Numbered from the stretch's first letter, positions 1 to 5,614 are shown. The stretch is 5,614 bases of DNA from Streptomyces sp. NRRL WC-3549 (GCF_000721935.1 NZ_KL585426.1:123321-128934); one strand, 5' to 3'. Notes: a model not told the origin generated them from the letters alone. Numbers and translations: made by a program.

Positions 1-24
1 TCCGAAACCGGCCCTTGATCATTT

Positions 25-46
25 TTGGGGACCAGTTGGGGACCAG
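25..46. repeat. perfect 11-bp tandem repeat downstream of integrase (candidate arm-type sites)
   Basis: The unit TTGGGGACCAG occurs twice head to tail (25-35 and 36-46) with no mismatch. The second copy overlaps a small inverted repeat, GGACC at 40-44 against GGTCC at 52-56. The pair ends about 35 bp from the integrase stop codon. Tyrosine recombinases of integrative elements bind short direct repeats (arm sites) beside the crossover core, and in actinomycete elements attP usually lies just past the integrase end. The role as arm sites is an inference from position and an 11-bp (one helical turn) period. No tRNA 3' end or attachment core can be identified in bases 1-24, so the core is probably outside the window. 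Confidence 0.6.
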
Positions 47-69
47 ATGGAGGTCCGGCCCCCTTGACC

Positions 70-91
70 GGGTCAGCGGGTCAGCGGGTCA
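70..91. repeat. 8-bp tandem repeat across the integrase stop codon
   Basis: GGGTCAGC is repeated at 70-77 and 78-85, followed by a partial copy, GGGTCA, at 86-91. The array overlaps the last codons and the stop codon (81-83) of the integrase gene. The left end also forms a short palindrome, TGACC-G-GGTCA, at about 66-76. It could be a second set of protein-binding sites in the attachment region, or a small slippage expansion at the gene end. Confidence 0.5.
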
Positions 92-1301
92 TGACGATGG
101 GGCTCGGCAGTGAGCGTGGTGCGCGCAGCACGTTGAAGTGGGCCGAGAGCGCCGTCCCGGCGGCCGTGATCTTGTGGACGTCCGGGTGTAGATAGCGCTG
201 GGTGGTGGTCAGTGAACCGTGGCCGGCGATTTCGCGGAGGACGTGCACTTGGACCCCGGCGTCGGCGAACCAGGTCAGTCCCGTGTGGCGGAGGTCGTGG
301 CGGCGCAGATGCTCGTAGCCGAGCTTGGTGACCACGTCGTCCCAGTGTGTGGCGTCGCGCAGGACGGCGGTGGAGATACGTCCGCCGCGCGGGCCCGTGA
401 ACAGGCGCGCGTCCGGATTGAGGCCGGCGGACAGGATGCGCTGGGCGACGAGGGGGCGGATCTCCTCGACGATAGGAACCTTGCGGGCCCGCTTGCCCTT
501 GGTGCCCTTGTCGGTCAGCCCGCCGGGCGCGGGTGTGGTCTGACGCCGCACGGTCCAGATCCACTGTGTGGTGTCGATGTCTCCGACGCGGCAGCCTGAG
601 ATCTCTCCGATCCGTGCGGCGGTGCACGCGGCGAAAATGACCACGTCTCCCCAGCCGCGGTACCCGTCGTGGGAGGCGGCCACGAGCGCGTCGGAGAGTG
701 CGAGGAGTGTTTCCCAGTCGGGCAGGGCGAGCGCGCGTGGGTCGAGGAGTTCGTCCTCGGCCTGCTTGTAGAGCTTCTGCCACCCGGTGACTCGGGCGGG
801 GTTGACCTTGATGATGCCGTCGCGGACTGCCTGCTCCATGACGCGGACCAGGACGGCGATGGTGTTTTTGACCGTTGAGCGGCTGAGCTCGTCGGCGATC
901 CAGTTCTGCACGGTGCGGTCGACAACGCCATTGGTGATCATCCGGACCGGGACGTGGCCCAGGGCGGGCACGACACGCATCCGCCAGCCTGACAGGTAGG
1001 GGTCGAGTGTTTTCAACTCCAAGCCGCGCAGAGCGAGGTCCATGTTCGCGTTGCCGTATTCGGCGAGCTTCATGGTGGCGAGCGACGGGGACAGCCCTGC
1101 CTCAGCCGCTTCGATGATGGACTGGAGCCACTCCTGTGCTTCATCCTCGTCCGCCTTCCCCTCCGACAGGGACAGACGCCGCTTGGAAGCCGGATCGAAC
1201 CAGCGGACTCGCGCGCGGTACGGGTTGGGACGATCAGGCCGGTACTCGATGTCGGTGGTGAGTCGGACACCGACCGGCACAATGGCCTTGTCGGCCATCA
1301 T
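81..1301 (-). CDS. tyrosine recombinase / site-specific integrase of an integrative element
   Basis: This gene encodes a 406-residue phage-type integrase that would integrate or excise an element by site-specific recombination. An N-terminal arm-binding region (about residues 20-80) and a core-binding SAM-like region (about 85-170) precede the catalytic domain. All expected catalytic residues are visible, numbered from the chosen start: Arg230 in AARIGE, a candidate beta-strand Lys268 in the TKGKRARKVPI stretch, His335 and Arg338 in HDLRH, His361 in GHGS, and the nucleophile Tyr370 in QRYLHP. I chose the start at 1301 because it forms ATGATGA with the stop of the upstream helix-turn-helix gene, which suggests translational coupling. 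A start at 1340 would add 13 residues but has no properly spaced ribosome site. Length is normal for actinomycete integrases and no frame damage is seen, so the gene is probably functional. The target site cannot be told from this window. Confidence 0.95.
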   Translation of the reverse strand: MMADKAIVPVGVRLTTDIEYRPDRPNPYRARVRWFDPASKRRLSLSEGKADEDEAQEWLQSIIEAAEAGLSPSLATMKLAEYGNANMDLALRGLELKTLDPYLSGWRMRVVPALGHVPVRMITNGVVDRTVQNWIADELSRSTVKNTIAVLVRVMEQAVRDGIIKVNPARVTGWQKLYKQAEDELLDPRALALPDWETLLALSDALVAASHDGYRGWGDVVIFAACTAARIGEISGCRVGDIDTTQWIWTVRRQTTPAPGGLTDKGTKGKRARKVPIVEEIRPLVAQRILSAGLNPDARLFTGPRGGRISTAVLRDATHWDDVVTKLGYEHLRRHDLRHTGLTWFADAGVQVHVLREIAGHGSLTTTQRYLHPDVHKITAAGTALSAHFNVLRAPRSLPSPIVMTR

Positions 1302-1627
1302 GCGTCTCGGCGCGGGACGGTCCGGTGGCGACGCAGCCATTCCTCAACGTCGACCGCGCTATACATGATGACGCGTTCCGAAACGGAGACGAACGGCGGG
1401 CCCTGGGGAGGCTGAGCTGTGCGCCAACGGCGCAGCGTCGAGGTGTCTACACGTAGGCAGGCGGCGAGGTCGCGCGTCGAATACCAGGCATTGGCCAGGA
1501 GAGACCACTGGTTGTCATCTCGGACGAAAGGGGCACCGCCCTCATTCTGTGTGTGTGTCTGACTGTCTGTGTAGTCTGCTATCGGTTCGGTGGGCAAGGG
1601 CGGTGGATCTCCGGGGGTGTGGAGCAC
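1298..1627 (-). CDS. small helix-turn-helix DNA-binding protein, excisionase-like (start uncertain)
   Basis: The C-terminal 60-odd residues form a MerR/excisionase-type helix-turn-helix. It starts near WYSTRDLAACLRV, passes through a recognition-helix stretch, STLRRWRT, and ends with a wing and the YSAVDVEEWLRRH helix. Its stop overlaps the integrase start, the usual excisionase-integrase order, so it probably directs excision and may also repress or activate the int promoter. The start is unclear. GTG at 1627 gives 109 residues but has no ribosome site. TTG at 1597 gives 99 residues and has GGAG 11 nt upstream. The frame stays open to 1768, but the residues beyond about 1630 are Cys-rich and do not look coded. 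A much shorter, about 66-residue product from CTG at 1498 would fit the usual family size. Domain call is firm; length is not. Confidence 0.8.
   Translation of the reverse strand: MLHTPGDPPPLPTEPIADYTDSQTHTQNEGGAPFVRDDNQWSLLANAWYSTRDLAACLRVDTSTLRRWRTAQPPQGPPFVSVSERVIMYSAVDVEEWLRRHRTVPRRDA
1548..1578. repeat. TG-rich simple repeat in the 5' part of the excisionase-like gene
   Basis: A (TG)5 run at 1548-1558 is followed by several GTCTG/ACTGTCTG units up to 1578. Such low-complexity sequence is unusual in this high-GC setting. In the excisionase frame it encodes a Thr/His/Gln/Asp-rich stretch with no domain character. This supports the idea that the real protein begins downstream and that this segment is leader or promoter sequence. 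Confidence 0.4.
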
Positions 1628-1689
1628 CAAAGGGATACAGAAGGCGGTCGGCGACAAGCGACGCGGCCCGCAGGTGGAGAACTGTGGGG

Positions 1690-1705
1690 TTCTGCCTGCG
1701 CAGAA
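1690..1705. promoter_or_regulatory. short inverted repeat upstream of the excisionase-like gene
   Basis: TTCTGC (1690-1695) and GCAGAA (1700-1705) form a perfect 6-bp dyad around CTGC. It lies 60-110 bp before the candidate excisionase starts, where an operator would be expected. With only six base pairs per arm it could be chance. Confidence 0.25.
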
Positions 1706-1783
1706 GCGGTCAGTCTCTTCTGTTGGAACTGATCCGCAGTGGTGCTCTGGGCAAACGGTGGACAACAATCGTCTGCAGAAACG

Positions 1784-1800
1784 CCGGTTTGGCTAACCGG
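1784..1800. promoter_or_regulatory. short inverted repeat (possible operator)
   Basis: CCGGTT (1784-1789) and AACCGG (1795-1800) form a perfect 6-bp dyad around five bases. There is no T-run on either side, so an operator is likelier than a terminator. It lies between the ACGCAC motif cluster and the excisionase-like gene. The evidence is limited to symmetry and position. Confidence 0.25.
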
Positions 1801-1872
1801 TGATGTTCGGCTGTGTTGCCCTCATTTGCGGCGCGGCGAGCATTGCGCACTGTGCCGATTAATGTTTCTCGA

Positions 1873-2038
1873 TGACGCATCATGTGGAGTGCGTGGCGAT
1901 CCTTGAGCCTGCCGCAAAGGGTGTCTGACCTGCTGTTTCGCCGAGTGTGCGTTATGTGCGCTGTGGGCGTTACGGGCGATATCCTGACGCATATTCGACG
2001 CACGTTGGGCCCTTCTGACGCACGTTTGACGCACGTCC
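1873..2038. repeat. cluster of ACGCAC/ACGCAT motifs (iteron- or operator-like)
   Basis: The motif T(G/C)ACGCA(C/T) or its core recurs seven times. Plus-strand copies are TGACGCAT at 1873 and 1985, CGACGCACGTT at 1996, TGACGCACGTT at 2016 and TGACGCACGTC at 2027. Inverted cores (GTGCGT) are at 1889-1894 and 1947-1952. A weaker inverted copy (GGGCGTTA, 1965-1972) lies 18 bp after GTGCGTTA (1947-1954). The last four direct copies begin at 1985, 1996, 2016 and 2027, giving steps of 11, 20 and 11 bp, close to one and two helical turns, so they would lie on one DNA face. This is typical of cooperative binding sites: excisionase or regulator operators, or replication iterons. Which protein binds is unknown. 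Confidence 0.6.
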
Positions 2039-2154
2039 TGATGGGCTGTCAGGCGCTCGTTTCTGCAGGTGACGGTGTGTCGAGTACGGCTTGAAGGGGT
2101 TCCTTCTTTACCGCCTCTTGGTGAAGTCGTGCTCGATATGGCCCGGTTTGAGGC

Positions 2155-2901
2155 TCAGTAGGAACGGGGTCCGTAGGGGCTCCAGTGGCCGAGGAAGGGC
2201 TTGAGGTCGTCGCCGCTGGGGTTGGGTGGGGAGGGCAGCTTCGGCGCTGCGGCGGACTCGGTGAGGTGCTGGAGCCGGGCGTCCGCGAAGGCGAGCCACG
2301 CCTCGATCTCTGTCCATTCCTGTCCGGGTGGCAGCGATGTGGCGTGGTCGCGTACTGCGGTGACGTATTCGGTCAGGCGCTTGGTCTGGTGCCAGGCGTG
2401 TGCTTGTTCTTCGAGGTGCTTGACGCGATAGGCGTAGGCGTATGCGGTGCGCGCTTCTTCCATGGCGGTTTCCCGGCGCCTCTGCTGGGCTTCCCTGGCC
2501 TGCTGGTCTGCAAGGCGTGCGTGTTCTGCGGCTTTGCTGCGGAGGTCGACTTCTTGTGCGATTTCGGCGAGTTCCTTGTCGGTAGGGATGCGTTCGCTGC
2601 GATCCTGTTCTTGACGGAGGAGGAATCCGACGCTTTCGCCTTGGGTGGTGATGGTGAAGTGCGGTGGTGCGCTGCGGCGACGGTGGGGTGGGGGAGCGCC
2701 TTGCGTAATTCCGAGTGCTGCCTTATGGCCTTGTGATTCGGTGGCGATGATGAGGGCCTGGACGATGCGCAGGGCTCGGCCTTGGATGGATTTGGTGAGC
2801 CCCATGGGTTGTGGCCGTTGTTGGAGGGCGGCCACGAGGGGGTGGGGTTTGGTGAGTCTGGCCGGAATTTCGGTCAGCCGGGGCTCTGCCGGGAAGCTCA
2901 C
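2155..2901 (-). pseudogene. truncated remnant of an actinomycete hypothetical protein with charged helical C-terminus
   Basis: The 248-codon frame begins with a GTG at 2901 that has no ribosome site, and an in-frame stop lies just upstream at 2929-2931. From memory, the layout matches the C-terminal part of a longer actinomycete family, often annotated as hypothetical or loosely 'PE-PGRS', about twice this length. Residues 15-60 hold the HPLVAAL and RALRIVQALI segments. Residues 80-100 hold a short strand region. Residues 115-185 are a charged helix or coiled coil rich in Glu, Arg and Ala. The C-terminus holds WLAFADARLQHLTESAAAP and ends in LKPFLGHWSPYGP. In the family I remember a further block between KELAE and the EVDLRSKAAE helix; here they are nearly adjacent (about residues 109-125, near 2560), suggesting an internal in-frame loss. 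No N-terminal DNA-binding part is found in any minus frame up to 3370. Function is unknown. It could still be expressed as a short protein. Confidence 0.6.
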
Positions 2902-3099
2902 TGTAGGCGCGTTGCTGCAGTGCCGGCTTCAGCAGCAGATGCTTTTGGGCTATTCCGGTGTCCAGGACGCACACCGTGGGCGTGTGCGGACGGCCTCGGT
3001 CAGCTCCCCCGGGTCCACAGCGAGCTCGCCGCGACGCGGGGAGGCGGAATGGACGGGTCCCCGCGCGGTGATCGCTGCTGGTGGGTCTTGCTCGGTACC

Positions 3100-3128
3100 C
3101 GGTCGGCCCCAGGATGTGGGGCCGACCG
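3100..3128. terminator. strong GC-rich hairpin, possible U-less terminator
   Basis: An 11-bp perfect stem (CGGTCGGCCCC with GGGGCCGACCG) encloses the 7-nt loop AGGATGT. No T-run follows on either strand. Strong hairpins without a U-tract are common transcription stops in Streptomyces, but the symmetry could also serve as a protein-binding site. It is not next to an intact gene end, so its role is open. Confidence 0.4.
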
Positions 3129-3358
3129 CGGGGTGCTGGGGATACCCGCGCACCTGTCACCTGGTCGGAGTCCGCGCCGTAGGGGTTGGCCGGTGCGGGC
3201 CTCCTGCCGGGGATCACCCGGACACCACGACGATGACAGGGCGACGGTCCCCAGGCGACAGGCCGGGCATCATCACGCATATGTCGAGCGTGGTTCACTC
3301 GATCTGCAAGGAGCAGGGGGGCTTTCGGCGCGCGACTCGTGCGTGGCGCGCATGATTC

Positions 3359-3364
3359 GGGGAG
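3359..3364 (+). promoter_or_regulatory. ribosome binding site deciding the GTG start of the Lrp/AsnC gene
   Basis: GGGGAG lies 6 nt before the GTG at 3371, an ideal spacing. The nearby ATG codons at 3352 and 3375 are in other frames, so this site fixes GTG 3371 as the start. Confidence 0.75.
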
Positions 3365-3370
3365 TTGGCC

Positions 3371-3821
3371 GTGGATGCGATCGACCGTCACATACTGAAC
3401 ATCCTTCGCAAGGACGGGCGAGCGCCCGTGTCTGAGATCGCGCGTGCTGTGGGACTCTCGGCGGCTCCGTGCGCCCGCCGCATCGAATAAGAGACAGGAG
3501 AGGGAGGGCGTGATCCGCGGGTACACCGCGGTCATCGAGGACAGCCGGGCGGGCATGCTTCAGGCGTTCATCGAGATCCGCCTGCTCGGCGCGACCGACA
3601 GTGACGAGATCCAGGGCATCTCCGAGAGCATCCCGGAGATCGAGGAGAGCCACAGCATCGCCGGTACCTCCGACGCCCTGCTCAGGCTCCGGGTCCGGGA
3701 TGTGAAGCATCTTCAGCAGGTGATCAACGCCGTACGCCGGACCGGCATGGTGGAGGGCACCAAGACCTTCATCATCATGAACACCTGGACCCGCGCGACC
3801 GCGCAAGCCGGCACCCCGTAG
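3371..3821 (+). pseudogene. Lrp/AsnC-family transcriptional regulator, interrupted after codon 39
   Basis: The first 39 codons give a typical AsnC-type helix-turn-helix start: DAIDRHILNILRKDGR, then SEIARAVGLS and the family-typical APCARRIE. A TAA follows at 3488-3490. The rest of the protein continues in the +1 frame from 3498 as EREGVIRGYTAVIE, then the ligand-sensing RAM domain (AFIEIRLLGATD, SHSIAGTSDALLRLRV, MVEGTKTFIIMNTW) to the stop at 3819-3821. Family spacing between Cys34 and the conserved Glu-Arg of the linker (as in E. coli Lrp) demands exactly two more residues, but 10 nt (TAAGAGACAG) are present instead of 6. Everything else is well conserved, which suggests a recent lesion or a sequencing/assembly error, not an old pseudogene. 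If intact, it would be a DNA-binding regulator responding to an amino acid or similar small ligand; which one cannot be told. Confidence 0.85.
3487..3497 (+). other. 11-nt match to the inner part of the Tn5 mosaic end, at the Lrp/AsnC lesion
   Basis: ATAAGAGACAG is identical to the last 11 of the 19 bases of the Tn5 mosaic end, which is also part of adapters in transposase-based sequencing libraries. It occupies exactly the spot where the regulator's frame breaks, and it is A-rich in a GC-rich gene. A full mosaic end is not present. Match and position are seen directly; the origin as residual adapter in an assembly is an inference. Confidence 0.6.
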
Positions 3822-3855
3822 CCCCGAAACGGCGTCGTGCCGATGCTCGGAAGCC

Positions 3856-3876
3856 GTCCGCCCGCCGACGGCGGAC
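3856..3876 (+). terminator. possible U-less terminator after the Lrp/AsnC gene
   Basis: GTCCGCC (3856-3862) pairs perfectly with GGCGGAC (3870-3876) around a 7-nt loop, 34 nt past the regulator's stop. An alternative pairing CCGTC/GACGG overlaps it. There is no T-run. It sits between two convergent genes, where a stop signal for one or both would be expected. Confidence 0.4.
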
Positions 3877-3952
3877 TCGATCCGTGGTGCGGGCCCGACG
3901 TCGTCGCCCGGTACCCGGCCGAACCTGGCGGCCCCGCAGCCGTACGGGCGCG

Positions 3953-5614
3953 TCACTCCCGTGCTGGTGTGACGGTGTGTGCCAGCTGGATGCGTGAGTG
4001 CAGGCCGAGTTTCCGGTAGACGCGGGTGAGCGTCGCTTCGACCGTCTTGATGCTGACGGTGAGGGTGGTGGCGATGTCGCGGTTGCTCGCTCCGGCGGCG
4101 GCGAGTTCGGCGCAGCGCTGCTCGGCGGAGGTGAGGCGAGGGTGGGCGTCTCCACCTGTGGGGACGGCTTCCAGCCGGCGGAGGGTGTGTGTGGCGGTTT
4201 CGGCCCACGGGTGTGCTTGGTGGGCGGTGAAGAGGTCGGCGGCGCTTTGCGCGGCGATGCGGGCGCTGGCGCGGCGGCGTCCGCGTCGTTCGGTGTGGCT
4301 GAGCGCCAGCAGGGTCCGGCCCCGTTCGAGGGGGAGGTGGCGGAGGCGGTCGGCCGCGTCGGTGAGGCGCCGGGCCGCGGTGTCGTAGTGGCCGCGGGCG
4401 GCGTCCAGGAGCGCCTGGGTGCGTTCGAGCGGAGGGAGGGCCGCGTCCCTGCCGAGTTCGTCCGCGGTGCGGCGGGTGTCGTCCAGCAGGCTCTGTGCCT
4501 GGTCGAGGCGGCCGAGGGCGACGAAGGTCTCGGCGAGTTCGGGATGCCAGCGCAGGACGGACGGATCACCGACCTGCTGGAGCTCTTCCAGTGAGCGGAC
4601 CTCTTCCAGGACCTCCAGGGCTTCCTTGGGGCGGCCGGTGGTCAGGAGGAGGTGGCCGAGGGCGAAGAGGTTGCGGGAGAGGAAGACCTTGTTTTCCTCC
4701 TGCCGTGCGGTTTCGGCGCCGCGGCGGGCGTGGGCGAGGGCGAGGTCGGTACGCCGGGCGGTGCCCTCGACGAGGGCGGAGGTGTAGCAGGCCGGTGCGG
4801 ACGACAGCGCGGTCCCGTCGGTCAGGGCCTGGGCACGGTCGGCGTGGTGGAGCGCTCTGGCGCAGCGTCCGGCGCGGAGTTCGGCCTCGGCGAGGCTGCG
4901 CAGGATGTCCACGGTCGCCTCGGCGTCTCCCGTCCGCTCGGCTTCGACGAGCAGGGGTAGCAGTGCGGTGCGGGCCTCGTCCGGGTGGTCGTCGAAGAGG
5001 GCGTGCCGGGCGGCGAGGTGCTGAGGTGTGCCGTTGACCGGGACGGAGGCGGCGCGGGGCAGGGACAGGGCACGGTCGAGCGTGGTCTCGGCGTCGGCGT
5101 GGCCGAGGACGCGTTGAAGACGGGCCTGCATCGTGAGGGCCATGACGGTGGCGGTGATGTCGCCTGCGGTCTCGGCGAGGGCGGTGGCCTGGCCGGCCAG
5201 GATGCACGCCCGGTGAGGGTCGCCCTCGTTGACGTTGGCCCAGATGGATTGGCGGATGAGGATCTGCGCGGTGAGGCCGGGTCGTCCGGCCGCAGTGTGG
5301 AGTGCGTGGGCGAACAGTTCGTCCGCACCGTGCAGGTGTCGGCCGCTGGCGTCGATCAGGGTGATGAGGGTCTCGACGCGCTGTTCGGGGGTGGTGTCGT
5401 GGGCCAGGACGAGACGGGCGGCGGCCCGGCCGCGGGGGAGGTCGCCGTAGTGGGCGGCGTCGTGTACGGCGGTCAGGGCCCGTTCGGTGAGCAGTTCGCT
5501 GTTGTCGTGCGAGGTGCGCTGGGCAGCGAGGAAGGAGAGCTCCGCGGCGAGCGCGTGGTCGCCGCGCTGCCGGGCGCGTACGGCGGCGCGGGCGGCGCGC
5601 TGGGCCGACCGCGG
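3953..5614 (-). CDS. LuxR-family transcriptional regulator of the large (LAL/MalT-like) type, C-terminal part
   Basis: The frame is open from the right edge of the window to the stop at 3953-3955, giving 553 residues without a start; the N-terminus is outside. The last 60 residues are a classic LuxR/GerE helix-turn-helix: LTSAEQRCAELAAAGASN, then IATTLTVSIKTVEATLTRVYRKLGLHSR. The preceding roughly 490 residues are Ala/Leu/Arg-rich paired helices (for example AELRAGRCARALHHADRAQAL and LAETFVALGRLDQAQSLLDDTR) of TPR-like character. This layout is that of large ATP-binding LuxR regulators, which are 850-1000 residues long with an N-terminal P-loop ATPase and often control secondary-metabolite clusters or sugar use. 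The ATPase is not visible, so that assignment is an inference. An internal ATG at 5143 is not the start, because coding sequence clearly continues upstream of it (for example SIWANVNEGDPHRACILAGQA). It converges with the Lrp/AsnC gene, 131 bp apart. Confidence 0.9.
   Translation of the reverse strand, partial: PRSAQRAARAAVRARQRGDHALAAELSFLAAQRTSHDNSELLTERALTAVHDAAHYGDLPRGRAAARLVLAHDTTPEQRVETLITLIDASGRHLHGADELFAHALHTAAGRPGLTAQILIRQSIWANVNEGDPHRACILAGQATALAETAGDITATVMALTMQARLQRVLGHADAETTLDRALSLPRAASVPVNGTPQHLAARHALFDDHPDEARTALLPLLVEAERTGDAEATVDILRSLAEAELRAGRCARALHHADRAQALTDGTALSSAPACYTSALVEGTARRTDLALAHARRGAETARQEENKVFLSRNLFALGHLLLTTGRPKEALEVLEEVRSLEELQQVGDPSVLRWHPELAETFVALGRLDQAQSLLDDTRRTADELGRDAALPPLERTQALLDAARGHYDTAARRLTDAADRLRHLPLERGRTLLALSHTERRGRRRASARIAAQSAADLFTAHQAHPWAETATHTLRRLEAVPTGGDAHPRLTSAEQRCAELAAAGASNRDIATTLTVSIKTVEATLTRVYRKLGLHSRIQLAHTVTPARE

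Larger units (their letters stand above)
1628..2154. other. A/T-richer gene-poor region upstream of the excisionase-integrase pair
   Basis: No open frame here has convincing actinomycete codon use. It should contain the promoter for the minus-strand excisionase-integrase pair, but I cannot point to clear -35/-10 boxes. It holds two short hairpins: TTCTGC/GCAGAA at 1690-1705 with a 4-nt loop, and CCGGTT/AACCGG at 1784-1800 with a 5-nt loop. It also holds the ACGCAC motif cluster listed separately. A 57-codon minus-strand frame (1710-1883, beginning with two ATG codons) exists but lacks a ribosome site. Confidence 0.6.
2902..3370. other. gene-poor spacer between the element remnant and the Lrp/AsnC gene
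   Basis: Long frames exist here in several phases, but none has a recognisable domain or a ribosome site, and their residues are Arg/Pro/Gly-rich as expected of shadow frames in GC-rich DNA. The spacer contains a strong hairpin at 3100-3128. At its right end is the region upstream of the regulator, including GGCGCGC direct copies at 3327-3333 and 3345-3351. The right boundary of the integrative element could be here, but I see no copy of the repeats found next to the integrase. Confidence 0.55.

Noticed and set aside
1..60. tRNA gene 3' end at the left edge as an attachment core
   Set aside because: No T-arm/acceptor pattern or CCA-proximal sequence could be recognised on either strand.
1710..1883. 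57-codon minus-strand frame starting with two ATG codons
   Set aside because: No ribosome site, low G/C at third positions, no recognisable domain, and it overlaps the motif-rich region; its residues look like those of a chance frame.
3130..3230. Two CRISPR-like GC-rich segments, TGCTGGGGATACCCGCGCACC at about 3134 and a similar one at about 3205
   Set aside because: Only two imperfect copies 71 bp apart, no third copy at the same period on either side, and no cas genes.
3246..3253. GGTCCCCA, an inverted 8-nt copy of part of the repeat at 25-46, considered as a possible right attachment arm
   Set aside because: Eight bases only, in GC-rich DNA, and without tandem structure; not enough to call an att site.
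2723..3556. 277-codon minus-strand frame across the spacer
   Set aside because: Arg/Pro-rich shadow composition, no domain, and it overlaps both the remnant and the Lrp/AsnC gene in other phases.
3498..3821. The RAM-domain frame as an independent intact gene starting at ATG/TTG-type codons from 3444
   Set aside because: The residues before position 3498 in that frame do not match the family, while the preceding frame supplies the exact missing helix-turn-helix, so one broken gene explains the data better.
3273..4208. 311-codon minus-strand frame opposite the Lrp/AsnC gene and extending into the LuxR gene end
   Set aside because: It runs antisense to the clearly coding regulator and overlaps the true LuxR helix-turn-helix end in a different phase; a typical GC-rich antisense shadow.

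Overview
The window comes from a high-GC actinomycete, most likely Streptomyces or a close relative. The coding regions have strongly G/C-ending codons. The gene families present are typical of that group: a large LuxR regulator with a helical repeat region, an Lrp/AsnC regulator, and an integrase/excisionase-type pair of actinomycete integrative elements. The stretch around 1500-2130 is visibly richer in A/T than its surroundings.

Left part (1-2154, minus strand): a recombination module of an integrative element. A complete-looking tyrosine recombinase (81-1301) is preceded by, and overlaps in an ATGATGA arrangement with, a small helix-turn-helix protein of excisionase type (1298 to about 1627). 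Just downstream of the integrase, at the window edge, are a perfect 11-bp tandem repeat and an 8-bp tandem repeat, as expected of arm-type binding sites near attP/attL. Upstream of the excisionase lies about 0.5 kb without a convincing gene. It carries a cluster of seven ACGCAC/ACGCAT motifs in both orientations, some at helical-turn spacing, which looks like an operator or iteron region.

Middle part (2155-3370): a 248-codon minus-strand remnant of a larger actinomycete hypothetical protein. It lacks its N-terminal part and possibly an internal block. It is followed by about 470 bp with no convincing gene but with a strong GC-rich hairpin. No replication, transfer or other element genes are visible, so the element is either minimal, decayed, or continues outside the window.

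Right part (3371-5614): what looks like ordinary chromosome. An Lrp/AsnC-family regulator on the plus strand is broken after codon 39. The break is exactly where two conserved residues (6 nt) are replaced by 10 nt that, with the preceding A, read ATAAGAGACAG. This is identical to the inner 11 nt of the Tn5 mosaic end used in transposase-based sequencing libraries, so the lesion may be an assembly artefact instead of a real mutation. Convergent to it is the C-terminal 553 residues of a LuxR-type large regulator, whose N-terminal ATPase part would lie beyond the right edge.

I found no RNA genes, CRISPR array or insertion sequence. The strongest leads are the mosaic-end-like lesion, the ACGCAC motif cluster and the repeats next to the integrase.
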